Part shown: positions 27,170 through 35,884 of the stretch, piece after piece
How positions within the stretch are numbered: the first letter of the stretch is position 1
How the letters are laid out: each line of letters opens with the position of its first letter
Assembly: GCF_013408295.1 (NCBI RefSeq)
Contig: NZ_JACBYQ010000002.1
Coordinates: 248,001 to 312,000 of the forward strand
Reading direction: 5' to 3'
DNA: 64,000 bases
Origin: Psychromicrobium silvestre
GTDB lineage: Bacteria > Actinomycetota > Actinomycetes > Actinomycetales > Micrococcaceae
Notes under the pieces: model-generated
Databases searched by the model: none
Seen by the model: the letters and a program-made list of their open reading frames with translations, nothing else
Told to the model about the DNA's origin: nothing
Made by a program: the position numbers and the translations under genes

Positions 27170-27877
27170 ATGAACGAGAGTAGCTATCGAGCGCAACCGG
27201 TTTCCTTTGTCCGCAGGGGAAGCCGCCTACAAGGGCGTCGGCAAAAGGCTTGGGAAGACCACAGCGAGTTCTACCTGATCGAGGTACCCCGGCTGGTAGC
27301 TGATACCTCGGTTGATCCGGAGTATCGCTTCGATCCGCGCACGGTATACGGCCGAGATGCGGAACTAGTGGTGGAAATCGGCTCCGGTCTAGGTGAAGCC
27401 ATAGTCCAGGCAGCCACTGACCATCCGGAACGGGACTTCTTAGCTGTTGAGGTTTATCTTCCCGGACTCGCCCAGACCATTCAGCGGGCTGCGGCAAAGG
27501 AATTGAGCAATCTTCGCGTGGTTCAGGCCAATGCGCCAGAGGTGCTCAAGACCATGATCCCGGCGGCTAGCCTGGCCGAGGTCTGGACCTTCTTCCCTGA
27601 CCCGTGGCCGAAAAGCCGACACGAGAAACGCAGGTTAGTGACGCCGTCGTTCGCTGAATTGGTAGCGGAAGCCTTGGCGCCGGGCGGGCTATGGCGGCTG
27701 GCTACCGACTGGGATCACTACGCGGAACAGATGCTAGAAGTGGGTACCGGCTCCTCCCTGAAGAATCTCCACGACTCCTGGGCGCCACGTTTTGACGGTC
27801 GCGTGGTGACCAGCTTTGAGAACAAGGCGCTAGAGGCCGGGCGGGAAATTCACGATCTGGAGTTTCGGAAGGACTGA
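27170..27877 (+). CDS. trmB: tRNA (guanine-N7-)-methyltransferase
   Basis: SAM-dependent enzyme that methylates G46 in the variable loop of tRNAs. 235 residues from ATG 27170 behind GGAGGG. Seen: the SAM motif VVEIGSGLGEAIV, FLAVEVYLPGLAQTIQRA, VVQANAPEVL, the TrmB signature VWTFFPDPWPKSRHEKRRLV, and ATDWDHYAEQML. A longer in-frame extension overlaps the MFS gene and is unnecessary. Confidence 0.95.
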   Translation: MNESSYRAQPVSFVRRGSRLQGRRQKAWEDHSEFYLIEVPRLVADTSVDPEYRFDPRTVYGRDAELVVEIGSGLGEAIVQAATDHPERDFLAVEVYLPGLAQTIQRAAAKELSNLRVVQANAPEVLKTMIPAASLAEVWTFFPDPWPKSRHEKRRLVTPSFAELVAEALAPGGLWRLATDWDHYAEQMLEVGTGSSLKNLHDSWAPRFDGRVVTSFENKALEAGREIHDLEFRKD

Positions 27878-27880
27878 GCA

Positions 27881-28366
27881 ATGCCACAGGTGGTAGCGGA
27901 GCGAACGATCAGCCTGGATCCGGAGACGGTCTTCGCGCTGTCGCAGACCACCGGCGAATTCCGGCTCCGCTGGGATCCGTTCATCCATTCCCAGCGTTTT
28001 GAAGCTGGCGCTCTCGCCGCCGGAAAGGGTGTCCGTACCCGCACTCGATCCCGACTTGGCCTGCTGATGATGAGCGAATACGTCTCCTACGCACCGCCAA
28101 AAAATGTGGGAATGACCATGGTGAAAGGGCCTTGGTTTTTCGAACAGTTCGGCGGCGGCTGGCGTTTCGCCGAGCACGACGACGGCACCCGGGCAGTCTG
28201 GAAGTACACCTTCTCCTGTCGCCCAGGCTGGTTACGCTGGCTGGCTCATCCCCTCGGCAGCTGGCTACTCGGACGCGAGATCGAACGCCGGATCGGAGCT
28301 TTCGCCGCCGCCTGCGAGAACCCTGAAATCCTGGCTGAGTTCAGGGCCCTTAGCGACAACAGCTAG
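27881..28366 (+). CDS. SRPBCC-family protein (polyketide cyclase-like)
   Basis: 161 residues: START-like lipid- or ligand-binding fold. It opens MPQVVAERTISLDPETVFALSQTTGEFRLRWDPF (seen across residues 1-34), typical of SRPBCC proteins, and ends in an amphipathic helix. Closest annotated group is polyketide cyclase/dehydrase-like, but nothing indicates such chemistry here. It begins 3 bases after trmB and probably shares its transcript. Its stop overlaps that of the convergent gene. Confidence 0.85.
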   Translation: MPQVVAERTISLDPETVFALSQTTGEFRLRWDPFIHSQRFEAGALAAGKGVRTRTRSRLGLLMMSEYVSYAPPKNVGMTMVKGPWFFEQFGGGWRFAEHDDGTRAVWKYTFSCRPGWLRWLAHPLGSWLLGREIERRIGAFAAACENPEILAEFRALSDNS

Positions 28367-28863
28367 GCGTTAAGCGAGATGCCATCCACTATTCGCTGAA
28401 CCCTGTCGATCTGAGGTTCCAAATCGAGGTCCAGTACGGGCCAGAGCAGGGTAAGCCCGAAGAATTCACCGGAATCGAAACGAATGCCGGTGACCGCGGC
28501 CACCTTAGGTTCCGTCTCGCTGTGCGGGTAGAGAGTTAGCGAAGTGAAACATTTCTTCCCCTGGCTCTCCAGGGCACCTTCGGCAATCTTTTCGCCCTTT
28601 TTCGTCGTGCTGTAGTAGCTCGCCATTTTCTCGGTCCATTCAATGACTGCCGCGTAGCTCTGCACCGTAGAGTCATCTCGAACCATCGAAAAGAGAATGT
28701 CACCGGGAAGAGAGATCTGTTCCGACCCCGGACCCGCACTAGATTCCGCTACGACGAAGGACCCTTCCGGCAAGGATGCCGTGAAGCCAACCTCGGAACT
28801 CAGTTCAATATTCACGCTCGATGGTATCCCTTCACTGCTCTCTGTCCGACCCAGCTTACTCAT
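28363..28863 (-). CDS. Unknown protein coupled to the WXG100-like gene
   Basis: 166 residues, soluble, no signal peptide or transmembrane helix, not recognised. Alternating beta-rich segments (VNIELSSEVGFTASLPEGSF, EISLPGDILFSMVRDD-like region, KCFTSLTLYPH) with a C-terminal helix suggest a compact globular alpha/beta protein. Its ATG overlaps the stop of the 540-residue WXG100-like gene (ATGA), so the two are made together. By analogy with type VII-associated effector loci it could be an immunity, chaperone or secretion-assisting partner. That is inference from position only. Confidence 0.7.
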   Translation of the reverse strand: MSKLGRTESSEGIPSSVNIELSSEVGFTASLPEGSFVVAESSAGPGSEQISLPGDILFSMVRDDSTVQSYAAVIEWTEKMASYYSTTKKGEKIAEGALESQGKKCFTSLTLYPHSETEPKVAAVTGIRFDSGEFFGLTLLWPVLDLDLEPQIDRVQRIVDGISLNA

Positions 28864-30482
28864 TTACCCGCTCCAGGACCGTCGTCGGGGGTGACGTGCT
28901 GAAAGCCGTTATCGTTGGCAATTTTGTACTCGGTTGAGACGTTACGCGAGACCTCGGTGGTTTCGCCCACCTTGAGTGAGGCAAATTTAGCATCGAAGTC
29001 CACGAGGTTGGCCTCACTGCTAGCTACGGCGTTGGTTTGTAGGGTAACGGCGCTGGCATGGTAAATATCCTGCAGGTTCGCGGCCGCTGCTGATCCGTCT
29101 TGGCTAGCCGAATTAGCCAAGAAACTCTTGATCAGGGCCTGGTTTTCGGGAGTGTTGTCAATCTGCATAGTGACGGTACCTTCAGAACTGCCTTGAATGC
29201 TTGCTCCTGGACCTCCCTCGGGGGCCGATGGTGCAGAAATTTCACTTCCCACGCTACCTTTTGCGGTAACGACGATGGAATCAATGTTGTGGTCCTTGTC
29301 AAGGTTCAGGTCGAGGTTTACCTCACCGTTGCCCTTGAGGCTCAGACCGTCGCCCAAACTGAGATCCGCATCAACGCTAGCTTTGCCGCTGGCGACTGCA
29401 GTGTGATCGGTTGCGTTGTACTCATACGACAGTCCGAGGCTGGCTGAGGCACTTGCCTCGGGCCCACCACTCTCACCACTCTTAAGGTCACCGGTTGCGT
29501 TCACCGTCACAGAACCTTTGATCTTGTCCTCATGGCCCGTGGTGTTATTGTGCTCCGCCGCATCATTCATCCGGTCGTTGATGTACTTGGGAGGGTCACT
29601 CACAATGTCTTTGACATCGCCTGCACTGTCCGGCGGCAGACTATTCAAAATATCGTCCCGTGCCGCTTCTGCATCTTTGAGGCTGTCAAAATGATAGGTC
29701 CTGCTGATCTCGCCATCCGCAGTTGCGCCGAAATTTCCACCGGGGGTGTTGACTCCCCCACCAATATCACCGGCAAGCGTCAGCGATGCACTGCCGTCCG
29801 CGTTCTGCGCTATTTCAGAGCGCAAATGTGCACCACCGTGAACCCAAGCTACCCGCCCCTCGATGCCAATCGTATTACTCTCCCGATAGACCTCGATATC
29901 GGGTTTCGCTCGATCGACAAGCTCCTCTCGGATGGCTTGAATATCGTCTTGAGGCAGCACATCTTGCATTTTGATGAGCGTCTCCGCCAAGGGATTTCCT
30001 TCGGAATCGACACCTTGGATCAGAAGCTTCTTGTCCTCCGCTGAAAGCGAATCCCACCATTCCTTCACTTCCTGGGGAGTTGCCCCATTCATGTGGTCTA
30101 GCTGCGATTCCAGCTCCCGCATGTGCTTCAGCTGCTCCTTGAGCTGAGCATATTTGACAGTCGCCTCCTGCCAGAGTTTGCCTAAGAACCCGAGGTGTTG
30201 GTCCGACCCCTCTGCTGAGGATGTCTTCTCCTGCTCCTCAGCGTTCCGCACCAGAACCTTAGAGGTTTTCCGCAGGTAAGTTGTCGCATCAATAATCACT
30301 GGGCGCATCCGCCCACTCCAGTCCGATCTGAATCGCACCGCATCGCCACCGAACCAACGTCCGTGCTCAACAACCGGCTGAAGCCGGGTGACGCTGTTAT
30401 TCAGTTGCTCGGCAAAGTGATCGAACTGCTTGGCCAATTGCCTCAGCTGCTCAGGATCGGCGCCAATCATAGAGTCAGTCAT
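28860..30482 (-). CDS. Large WXG100/ESX-like protein with beta-rich C-terminal region
   Basis: 540 residues. N-terminus (1-90) is a WXG100-type helical hairpin: PEQLRQLAKQFDHFAEQL, Trp43-Phe-Gly45 in the turn, and a second helix. Residues about 95-200 are helical and carry EWWDSLSAEDKKLLI, the linker common in actinobacterial WXG-containing polymorphic proteins, then PLAETLIKMQDVLP. The remainder is Ser/Gly/Asp-rich with alternating short strands (SASASLGLSYEYN, KASVDADLSLGDGLSLKGNGEVNLDLNLD), with no recognised toxin motif or catalytic residues. A single ATG-start behind AAGGA. Type VII export is inferred from the WXG module; no secretion genes are in the window. Confidence 0.75.
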   Translation of the reverse strand: MTDSMIGADPEQLRQLAKQFDHFAEQLNNSVTRLQPVVEHGRWFGGDAVRFRSDWSGRMRPVIIDATTYLRKTSKVLVRNAEEQEKTSSAEGSDQHLGFLGKLWQEATVKYAQLKEQLKHMRELESQLDHMNGATPQEVKEWWDSLSAEDKKLLIQGVDSEGNPLAETLIKMQDVLPQDDIQAIREELVDRAKPDIEVYRESNTIGIEGRVAWVHGGAHLRSEIAQNADGSASLTLAGDIGGGVNTPGGNFGATADGEISRTYHFDSLKDAEAARDDILNSLPPDSAGDVKDIVSDPPKYINDRMNDAAEHNNTTGHEDKIKGSVTVNATGDLKSGESGGPEASASASLGLSYEYNATDHTAVASGKASVDADLSLGDGLSLKGNGEVNLDLNLDKDHNIDSIVVTAKGSVGSEISAPSAPEGGPGASIQGSSEGTVTMQIDNTPENQALIKSFLANSASQDGSAAAANLQDIYHASAVTLQTNAVASSEANLVDFDAKFASLKVGETTEVSRNVSTEYKIANDNGFQHVTPDDGPGAGK

Positions 30483-30745
30483 GCTTGGGTCCTTCAGATC
30501 GGTGGTCTGGAAGCTGATGCAGCAATAAACCAGTGAACGGCTAAATTTCTTTGAGCCTATTACTTCGCGGTAATTATGAACATGGGGAGAACTCCCCTAC
30601 CCGGCCAAGCCGTCCAGAAGAGAAAATCCTCCCCTGGTATGAAAGCCCCTAGATTCCGGGCCAAAAACACCGAAAAAGCGCGTCTTCCGTCACCTTGAGC
30701 AGTCGCGCACAGCCTTGTCACAGTATGTCCAGTCATGGTGAATTG

Positions 30746-31729
30746 ATGGATACCACCGTTTTACCCCGGCTCGACCCCGACGATCTGCGTCGCCGTCCTG
30801 CTGCTTACCGACCACCCCGGCGCCGACGGATCCGCCCGCTGAGCACCGTCGTCGTGATCATCTTGAGCCTTGGCCTCGCCTTGGTGCTGGCAGGGCACCG
30901 CTGGCTCCCCGACGTTGGCGAATGGACCCTCGCACTGGAGAGTTTCCTGCCGTGGCTAGGGCTACTGAGTCTGCTGTTGTTGATCCCGGCGACCCGGTCC
31001 CGCTCTTTCCTAGCTTGGACGGCTTGGCTGGTTCCGGTGGTGGTCTGGTGCTTCGTTTTTGTGCCAGCCATTTTGCCCGGTGGAGCCACTGCGACCGGTC
31101 AGGGTTCGCTCACCGTAGCAACTCAGAATCTGCAAGGTTACAACGGCTCGCTCTCTGCAAGCTCAGCACTGATCGCTCAAGACGCCGATATTGTGGCGCT
31201 GCAGGAAATGAAGTCCGCCGAGGCGCTGAATGAGTTGGCCGCTAAATATCCCTATCAGCAACAAGCAGGCACAGTGGCGCTGCTCAGCAAGTTCCCGTTC
31301 AAGGATTCTGAGTCACTTGCCCTGAACGGCTTCGCCTCGTTGCGCTCCCTGCACGCCACGGTGCAAACCCCCTCGGGCGAGGTGAGTGTCTATGTGGTGC
31401 ACGGTGCCTCGGTGAGCGGGGGCGACCACACCGCGCGCGACGCGATGCTGAGCGACCTACAGGGGCGGGTCAGTCAGGACACCAGCAGTCGGCTGTTGGT
31501 ATTGGGTGATTTCAATGCTGCCCCAAGTGACCGCGTTATGGACGGTTTCAACCAGCAACTGCAGGAGAAACTTGCCAGCAACGGCGGATTCGGCTTTAGC
31601 TGGCCCTCGAAGTTTCCGGCCACCCGCCCGGATCACATTCTGAGCAAAGGCCTGAACATCAAAGAGTCCTCGGTGCTGGCTCCGATCGGCAGTGACCACT
31701 TAGGCCTAGCCGGAAGCTTCACCTTCTAA
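30746..31729 (+). CDS. Membrane-anchored endonuclease/exonuclease/phosphatase-family protein
   Basis: About 327 residues from ATG 30746 (GGTGA five bases upstream; ATG 30725 is the alternative). A basic cytoplasmic N-terminus (RRPAAYRPPRRRR), three hydrophobic segments (about 30-110), then an EEP fold: TVATQNLQGYNG, ADIVALQEMKS (metal-binding Glu), VVHGAS, LLVLGDFNAAPSD (Asp-x-Asn) and a terminal GSDHLGL with the catalytic Asp-His. The catalytic domain should face outside. It could be a nuclease, sphingomyelinase-like or phosphatase; sequence does not decide. Confidence 0.85.
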   Translation: MDTTVLPRLDPDDLRRRPAAYRPPRRRRIRPLSTVVVIILSLGLALVLAGHRWLPDVGEWTLALESFLPWLGLLSLLLLIPATRSRSFLAWTAWLVPVVVWCFVFVPAILPGGATATGQGSLTVATQNLQGYNGSLSASSALIAQDADIVALQEMKSAEALNELAAKYPYQQQAGTVALLSKFPFKDSESLALNGFASLRSLHATVQTPSGEVSVYVVHGASVSGGDHTARDAMLSDLQGRVSQDTSSRLLVLGDFNAAPSDRVMDGFNQQLQEKLASNGGFGFSWPSKFPATRPDHILSKGLNIKESSVLAPIGSDHLGLAGSFTF

Positions 31730-31752
31730 CCCCTCTTCTCCCCGGCTCCCTA

Positions 31753-31845
31753 CCCAGTTGTCCCATTGGGTGTTGCTGGTGTGGCAGAAGTATGTTCACG
31801 GACGCCACATCAGCCACTCCCTTAACACCCAGTGGGATAGCTGGG
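31753..31845. repeat. Imperfect palindromic repeat, family 1, copy C
   Basis: Left arm starts CCCAGTTGTCCCATTGGG and right arm ends TGGGATAGCTGGG, with GTGTTGCTGGTGTGGC inside. Right core TAACACCCAGTGGGA is identical over 15 bases to the copy at 3.3 kb. It lies between convergent genes, where it could also terminate transcription. Confidence 0.75.
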
Positions 31846-31866
31846 AGGAGGTTGAGGGGTTTGGGG

Positions 31867-32283
31867 TTAGATTTTGCGGTGGGGGTGCCAGACCACGACG
31901 GCTTGGCTCCTGGCGCGCGGACGTTCGCCTCTGTTGAGACTCACCACGTCACCGGCCAAGCCCGCTGCGAAAATTCGGGCAGCGTCACCGCGCTCCTTGA
32001 GCTGATCGCCCAGCTCCCGGACCTTGGCCTGCAGGGCCGCCACCTGGTTCTCTAGCTCCAGGATCCGTTTGATCCCTTCCAAGGAAACCCCGGACTGGGA
32101 GAGCCGCTGCACCTCGCGGAGCAGATTCACATCGTGCTGCGAGTAGCGCCTGGACCGGCCGGGAGCCCGGCTGGGTGAAACCAGACCGAGCCGGTCGTAC
32201 TGACGCAAGGTCTGCGGATGCATCTCGGCCAGCTCGGCAGCCACCGAGATAACGAAGATCGGAGCATATTCGTCCGCAGACAT
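31867..32283 (-). CDS. hspR: Heat-shock repressor HspR
   Basis: MerR-type regulator of 138 residues that represses the dnaK operon and clpB by binding HAIR sites, with DnaK as co-repressor in studied actinobacteria. Seen: FVISVAAELAEMHPQTLRQYDRLGLVSPSR (HTH and wing, residues about 9-38), RSRRYSQHDVNLLREVQRLS, and a coiled coil ending QLKERGD. The last gene of dnaK-grpE-dnaJ-hspR, 2 bases after dnaJ. HAIR-like sites upstream of dnaK and clpB in this window are its expected targets. Confidence 0.95.
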   Translation of the reverse strand: MSADEYAPIFVISVAAELAEMHPQTLRQYDRLGLVSPSRAPGRSRRYSQHDVNLLREVQRLSQSGVSLEGIKRILELENQVAALQAKVRELGDQLKERGDAARIFAAGLAGDVVSLNRGERPRARSQAVVVWHPHRKI

Positions 32284-32285
32284 GG

Positions 32286-33251
32286 TTACAGCTTTGCTTT
32301 CGCGGCCAGCTCAGCCCTCGGGTCGCCGTCGGCCGTTGCAGCGGCAAAATCCTTGACCGCCTGCTCGGCTTCCTTGCTCAGCTTCTGCGGGGTGACCAGA
32401 TCCACGGTAACCAATAAATCACCGGTAGTCTTCGCCGTTTTAATGCCCTTGCCCTTGACGCGCAGGGTGCGCCCGGAAGGGGTGCCTGCCGGGATGCGTA
32501 CCTTGACCGATTCGGCGTCCAAGGTTGGCACGGTGATATCCGCGCCTAGGGCCGCCTCCGGGAAGGTCACCGGAACGTGGATCCGAATGTTATCGCCATC
32601 GCGGGTGAAAAAATCGTGAGCTTTGACATGTACGGCGACCATCAGGTCACCCGGGCCAGCCGAACCAGCTTGTCCTTTTCCACGAACCCGGACCTTCTGG
32701 CCGTCTTTAATGCCGGCCGGAATCCGTACCTCGATCACCTCACCGGAGGGTTCTTTCAACCCAATGGTGGTGCCTTTGATGGAACCGGAGAAGGAAATTG
32801 TGGTCTGCGCCTGACGATCCGCACCTTTGGTGGGTCGTGGCTGCTGATAGCCCTGGTAGGCTCCGCCGAAAATATCGGCAAATTCTGGAGGTAGTCCGGA
32901 GGCATCGAAGCTGCTGTTCCGGCCGCTGCGCTGGTTGTTAAAAAGGCCGCCAAACATATCGTCGAAGCCAGCGCCGCCCTGCGCACCGGCACCGCCGGCA
33001 CTAAATCGGGCACCCGAACCCATCGCTCGAACCGCGTCGTACTGCTCGCGGTCCTCCGCATTGGAGAGCACCGAATAAGCCTCGGAAATGTCCTTGAACT
33101 TCTTCTCCGCCGCCGGATCGCTCTGGTTCTGATCCGGGTGGTGCTTACGCGCCAGCTTGCGGTATTCCTTCTTGATGTCCGCCGCGGAAGCATCCTTGGA
33201 GACACCGAGGATCGCGTAAAAGTCCTTGTCGACCCAATCCTGACTAGCCAA
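32286..33251 (-). CDS. dnaJ: DnaJ/CbpA-type co-chaperone without zinc finger
   Basis: 321 residues. J domain (about 8-75) has the HPD triad in ARKHHPDQN and stimulates DnaK ATPase. A Gly/Phe-rich linker (GAGFDDMFGGLFNN) follows, then two C-terminal substrate-binding domains (KVRVRGKGQAG, LRVKGKGI). No CxxCxGxG repeats are present, so this is the type-II (CbpA-like) form that actinobacterial dnaK operons often encode; a zinc-finger DnaJ is expected elsewhere. Separated from grpE by 146 bases that hold an inverted repeat. Confidence 0.93.
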   Translation of the reverse strand: MASQDWVDKDFYAILGVSKDASAADIKKEYRKLARKHHPDQNQSDPAAEKKFKDISEAYSVLSNAEDREQYDAVRAMGSGARFSAGGAGAQGGAGFDDMFGGLFNNQRSGRNSSFDASGLPPEFADIFGGAYQGYQQPRPTKGADRQAQTTISFSGSIKGTTIGLKEPSGEVIEVRIPAGIKDGQKVRVRGKGQAGSAGPGDLMVAVHVKAHDFFTRDGDNIRIHVPVTFPEAALGADITVPTLDAESVKVRIPAGTPSGRTLRVKGKGIKTAKTTGDLLVTVDLVTPQKLSKEAEQAVKDFAAATADGDPRAELAAKAKL

Positions 33252-33288
33252 GGTATCTCCCTTCGTAAGTATCGATATTCAAGCTGAG

Positions 33289-33393
33289 GGTTGCTCCAGC
33301 TGTTTTTGTAGCCCCGCATCGCGAGCCCCCGCGTGGCGCGTCAGCGACACGCGAAGCCTCGTGTCTAAGGGGCGGAAAACCGCTGGAGCAACC
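33289..33393. repeat. Inverted repeat in the grpE-dnaJ intercistronic gap
   Basis: GGTTGCTCCAGC (33289-33300) and its perfect complement GCTGGAGCAACC (33382-33393) enclose about 80 bases that hold further pairing (CCCC/GGGG near the arms and CGCGTGGCGCG against CGACACGCG). In the transcribed orientation it would form a long branched hairpin between grpE and dnaJ. It could be a mobile palindrome or an RNA-processing site. Confidence 0.7.
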
Positions 33394-33397
33394 GTAA

Positions 33398-33997
33398 TTA
33401 TTCCGGAACGGCCACAATCACTTGAGCCGCCCGGAGCACCCGGTCACCTTTACGGTAGCCGGAACGGAGCACCTGGCTAACCGAATCAACCTGAACCTCA
33501 GCATTGGGCTGCTGAATAAGCGCCTCATGCACGGTTGGATCGAAAGGCACCGCTGTTTCATCGATGCGTTCCAGTCCGTAGGTCTGCAACGCAGTTTCCA
33601 GCTTCACCGCGATGGCCGCGAACGGGCCATCGGTGAGATCGCCATGCGCCCTAGCCGCGTCCACGTCGTCCAGCACCGGCAACAGCGAGTTAAGGACGCC
33701 GACGACGGCGCTCTCCCCCGCCACGGCACGGTCCCGTTCGACGCGCTTGCGGTAGTTGACGTACTCCGCTTGCAGGCGGAGTAAATCATTCTTCAGCTCG
33801 GCGGCATCATCCTGGCCTTGGCCAGACAACGCCGTGCCCTGAGCCACCGATTCCTCGGCGGGCACCTCGGCGTTGTTCAGGATGTCCTCGACCTGGGCTA
33901 GCGGATCTTCCGTGTTTTCAGCCGCCTCCTCGCCGGAGTTCCCCTGGTCGCCGGAGTCCTCAGAGCCCTGCGGGTAGTTATTGTCGTGATCCGACAT
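33398..33997 (-). CDS. grpE: Nucleotide exchange factor GrpE
   Basis: 199 residues. An acidic disordered N-terminus (about 1-65), a long helix (AELKNDLLRLQAEYVNYRKR), then the beta-domain with the GrpE signature GLERIDETAVPFDPTVHEAL and VSQVLRSGYRKGDRVLRAAQVIV. It releases ADP from DnaK. Six bases separate dnaK from grpE. Confidence 0.96.
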   Translation of the reverse strand: MSDHDNNYPQGSEDSGDQGNSGEEAAENTEDPLAQVEDILNNAEVPAEESVAQGTALSGQGQDDAAELKNDLLRLQAEYVNYRKRVERDRAVAGESAVVGVLNSLLPVLDDVDAARAHGDLTDGPFAAIAVKLETALQTYGLERIDETAVPFDPTVHEALIQQPNAEVQVDSVSQVLRSGYRKGDRVLRAAQVIVAVPE

Positions 33998-34003
33998 GAC
34001 TAC

Positions 34004-35872
34004 CTACTTCTTCTCGTCTTCGTCAACGATTTCGGCGTCGACGATATCTTCGTCAGAAGAGGAGTTAGCCTTGGCTTCGCCGGCCGGAGCTTCGGCACCA
34101 GCAGCATCTGCGCCCTCGGCCTGAGCGGAAGCGTAAATCGCCTCACCCAGCTTGGTCTGCGAGGCCTGCAGCCTCTCGGAAGCAGCCTTTACGGCGTCCT
34201 CATCGGTACCGGCAAGCGCAGCCTTGAGGGCTTCGACGTCGGCCTTGACCTCGGTCTTGACTTCTTCGGGCAGCTTGTCGTCATTCTCGGAGAGAATCTT
34301 GTCCACCGAGTAGGCGAGCTGCTCAGCGCTGTTGCGGATCTCGGCCTGCTCGCGGCGGGCCTTGTCCTCGGCAGCGTGCTCTTCGGCTTCCTTGACCATC
34401 CGGTCAATATCTTCCTTGGAGAGGCTGGAACCGCCGGTGATGGTCATCGACTGCTCCTTGCCGGTGCCCTTGTCCTTTGCAGAAACGTGCACAATGCCGT
34501 TGGCGTCGATGTCAAAGGTGACCTCAACCTGCGGCACGCCGCGCGGAGCCGGAGCGATGCCGGTCAGCTCGAAGGTGCCCAGCGGCTTGTTATCCCGGGT
34601 GAACTCGCGCTCGCCCTGGAAGACCTGGATAGCCACGGAAGGCTGATTGTCGTCAGCGGTAGTGAAGGTCTCGGACCGCTTGGTCGGGATCGCGGTGTTG
34701 CGTTCGATCAGCTTGGTCATCACGCCACCCTTGGTCTCGATACCGAGAGACAAGGGGGTGACGTCGATCAGCAGCACGTCCTTACGCTCACCCTTCAGCA
34801 CACCAGCCTGGAGGGCAGCGCCGACGGCGACTACCTCGTCCGGGTTGACGCCCTTATTGGGCTCCTTGCCACCGGCAAGCTGCTTGACCAGTTCGGTCAC
34901 TGCGGGCATCCGGGTGGAACCACCAACCAGCACGATGTGGTCGATATCGGAAACCTTAATGCCAGCCTCGGAAATCACGTCGTGGAACGGCTTCTTGGTG
35001 CGCTCCAGAAGATCAGAGGTGAGTTCCTGGAACTTCGCTCGGGTCAGCTGCTCGTCCAAGTGCACCGGTCCATCGGGTGTGACGGAAAGGTACTGCAGGG
35101 AGATGTTGGTGCTGGTGGCCGAGGAGAGTTCCTTCTTGGCCTGCTCCGAAGCTTCGCGCAGACGCTGCAGGGCGATCTTGTCCTTGGAGAGATCGATACC
35201 CTTCAGCTTGAGCTGGCTCAGCAAGTAGTCCACAACGCGCTGATCCCAGTCGTCGCCGCCCAGTCGGTTATCACCAGCGGTGGAGCGCACCTGGATGGTG
35301 GAGAAGCCGTCGTCGTCCTTGCCAACTTCCAGCAGGGAGACGTCGAAGGTGCCGCCGCCGAGGTCGAAGACCAGGATGAGTTCGTCTTCCTTGCCCTTAT
35401 CCAGACCATAGGCCAGCGCGGCCGCGGTCGGCTCGTTGACGATACGCAGCACGTTGAGGCCCGCGATCTCACCGGCTTCCTTGGTGGCCTGACGCTCGGC
35501 GTCGTTGAAGTAGGCCGGGACGGTGATTACCGCATCGGTGACCTTCTCACCCAGGTAGCTCTCGGCGTCGTTCTTGAGCTTCATCAAGGTACGAGCGGAG
35601 ATTTCCTGCGGGGTGTACTTCTTATCGTCGATCGCGATAGTCCAGTCAGTGCCCATATGGCGCTTAACCGAAGCAATGGTGCGGTCGATGTTGTTCACTG
35701 CCTGGCGCTTGGCGATTTCGCCAACCAGGACCTCGCCGCTCTTAGAGAAGGCGACGACGGAGGGGGTGGTGCGGCCACCCTCAGCGTTCGCAATAACGGT
35801 GGGCTCGCCACCTTCGAGGACGGAAACCACCGAGTTAGTGGTTCCCAGGTCAATACCTACTGCTCGTGACAT
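34004..35872 (-). CDS. dnaK: Chaperone DnaK (Hsp70)
   Basis: 622 residues. ATPase domain with [21 protein letters not shown] at the N-terminus (quoted to 20 residues: [20 protein letters not shown]), [27 protein letters not shown], the VxL linker [16 protein letters not shown], the substrate-binding beta-domain and helical lid, and the C-terminal acidic tail ending in [11 protein letters not shown]. First gene of the heat-shock operon, preceded by three HAIR-like operators; SD and leader lie in the 178 bases upstream. Central chaperone for folding and, with HspR, a feedback sensor of misfolded protein. Confidence 0.98.
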   Translation of the reverse strand: MSRAVGIDLGTTNSVVSVLEGGEPTVIANAEGGRTTPSVVAFSKSGEVLVGEIAKRQAVNNIDRTIASVKRHMGTDWTIAIDDKKYTPQEISARTLMKLKNDAESYLGEKVTDAVITVPAYFNDAERQATKEAGEIAGLNVLRIVNEPTAAALAYGLDKGKEDELILVFDLGGGTFDVSLLEVGKDDDGFSTIQVRSTAGDNRLGGDDWDQRVVDYLLSQLKLKGIDLSKDKIALQRLREASEQAKKELSSATSTNISLQYLSVTPDGPVHLDEQLTRAKFQELTSDLLERTKKPFHDVISEAGIKVSDIDHIVLVGGSTRMPAVTELVKQLAGGKEPNKGVNPDEVVAVGAALQAGVLKGERKDVLLIDVTPLSLGIETKGGVMTKLIERNTAIPTKRSETFTTADDNQPSVAIQVFQGEREFTRDNKPLGTFELTGIAPAPRGVPQVEVTFDIDANGIVHVSAKDKGTGKEQSMTITGGSSLSKEDIDRMVKEAEEHAAEDKARREQAEIRNSAEQLAYSVDKILSENDDKLPEEVKTEVKADVEALKAALAGTDEDAVKAASERLQASQTKLGEAIYASAQAEGADAAGAEAPAGEAKANSSSDEDIVDAEIVDEDEKK

Positions 35873-35884
35873 GGTGTTCCTTTC

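Noticed and set aside
30584-30597. GGGGAGAACTCCCC palindrome between the WXG and EEP genes
   Set aside because: A single short palindrome with no matching copy or regulator nearby; chance is likely in GC-rich DNA.
33986-35869. Long 627-codon open frame on the plus strand opposite dnaK
   Set aside because: It mirrors the highly biased codon use of dnaK, has no family similarity, and contains repetitive Gly/Leu/Val/Asp composition typical of antisense frames.
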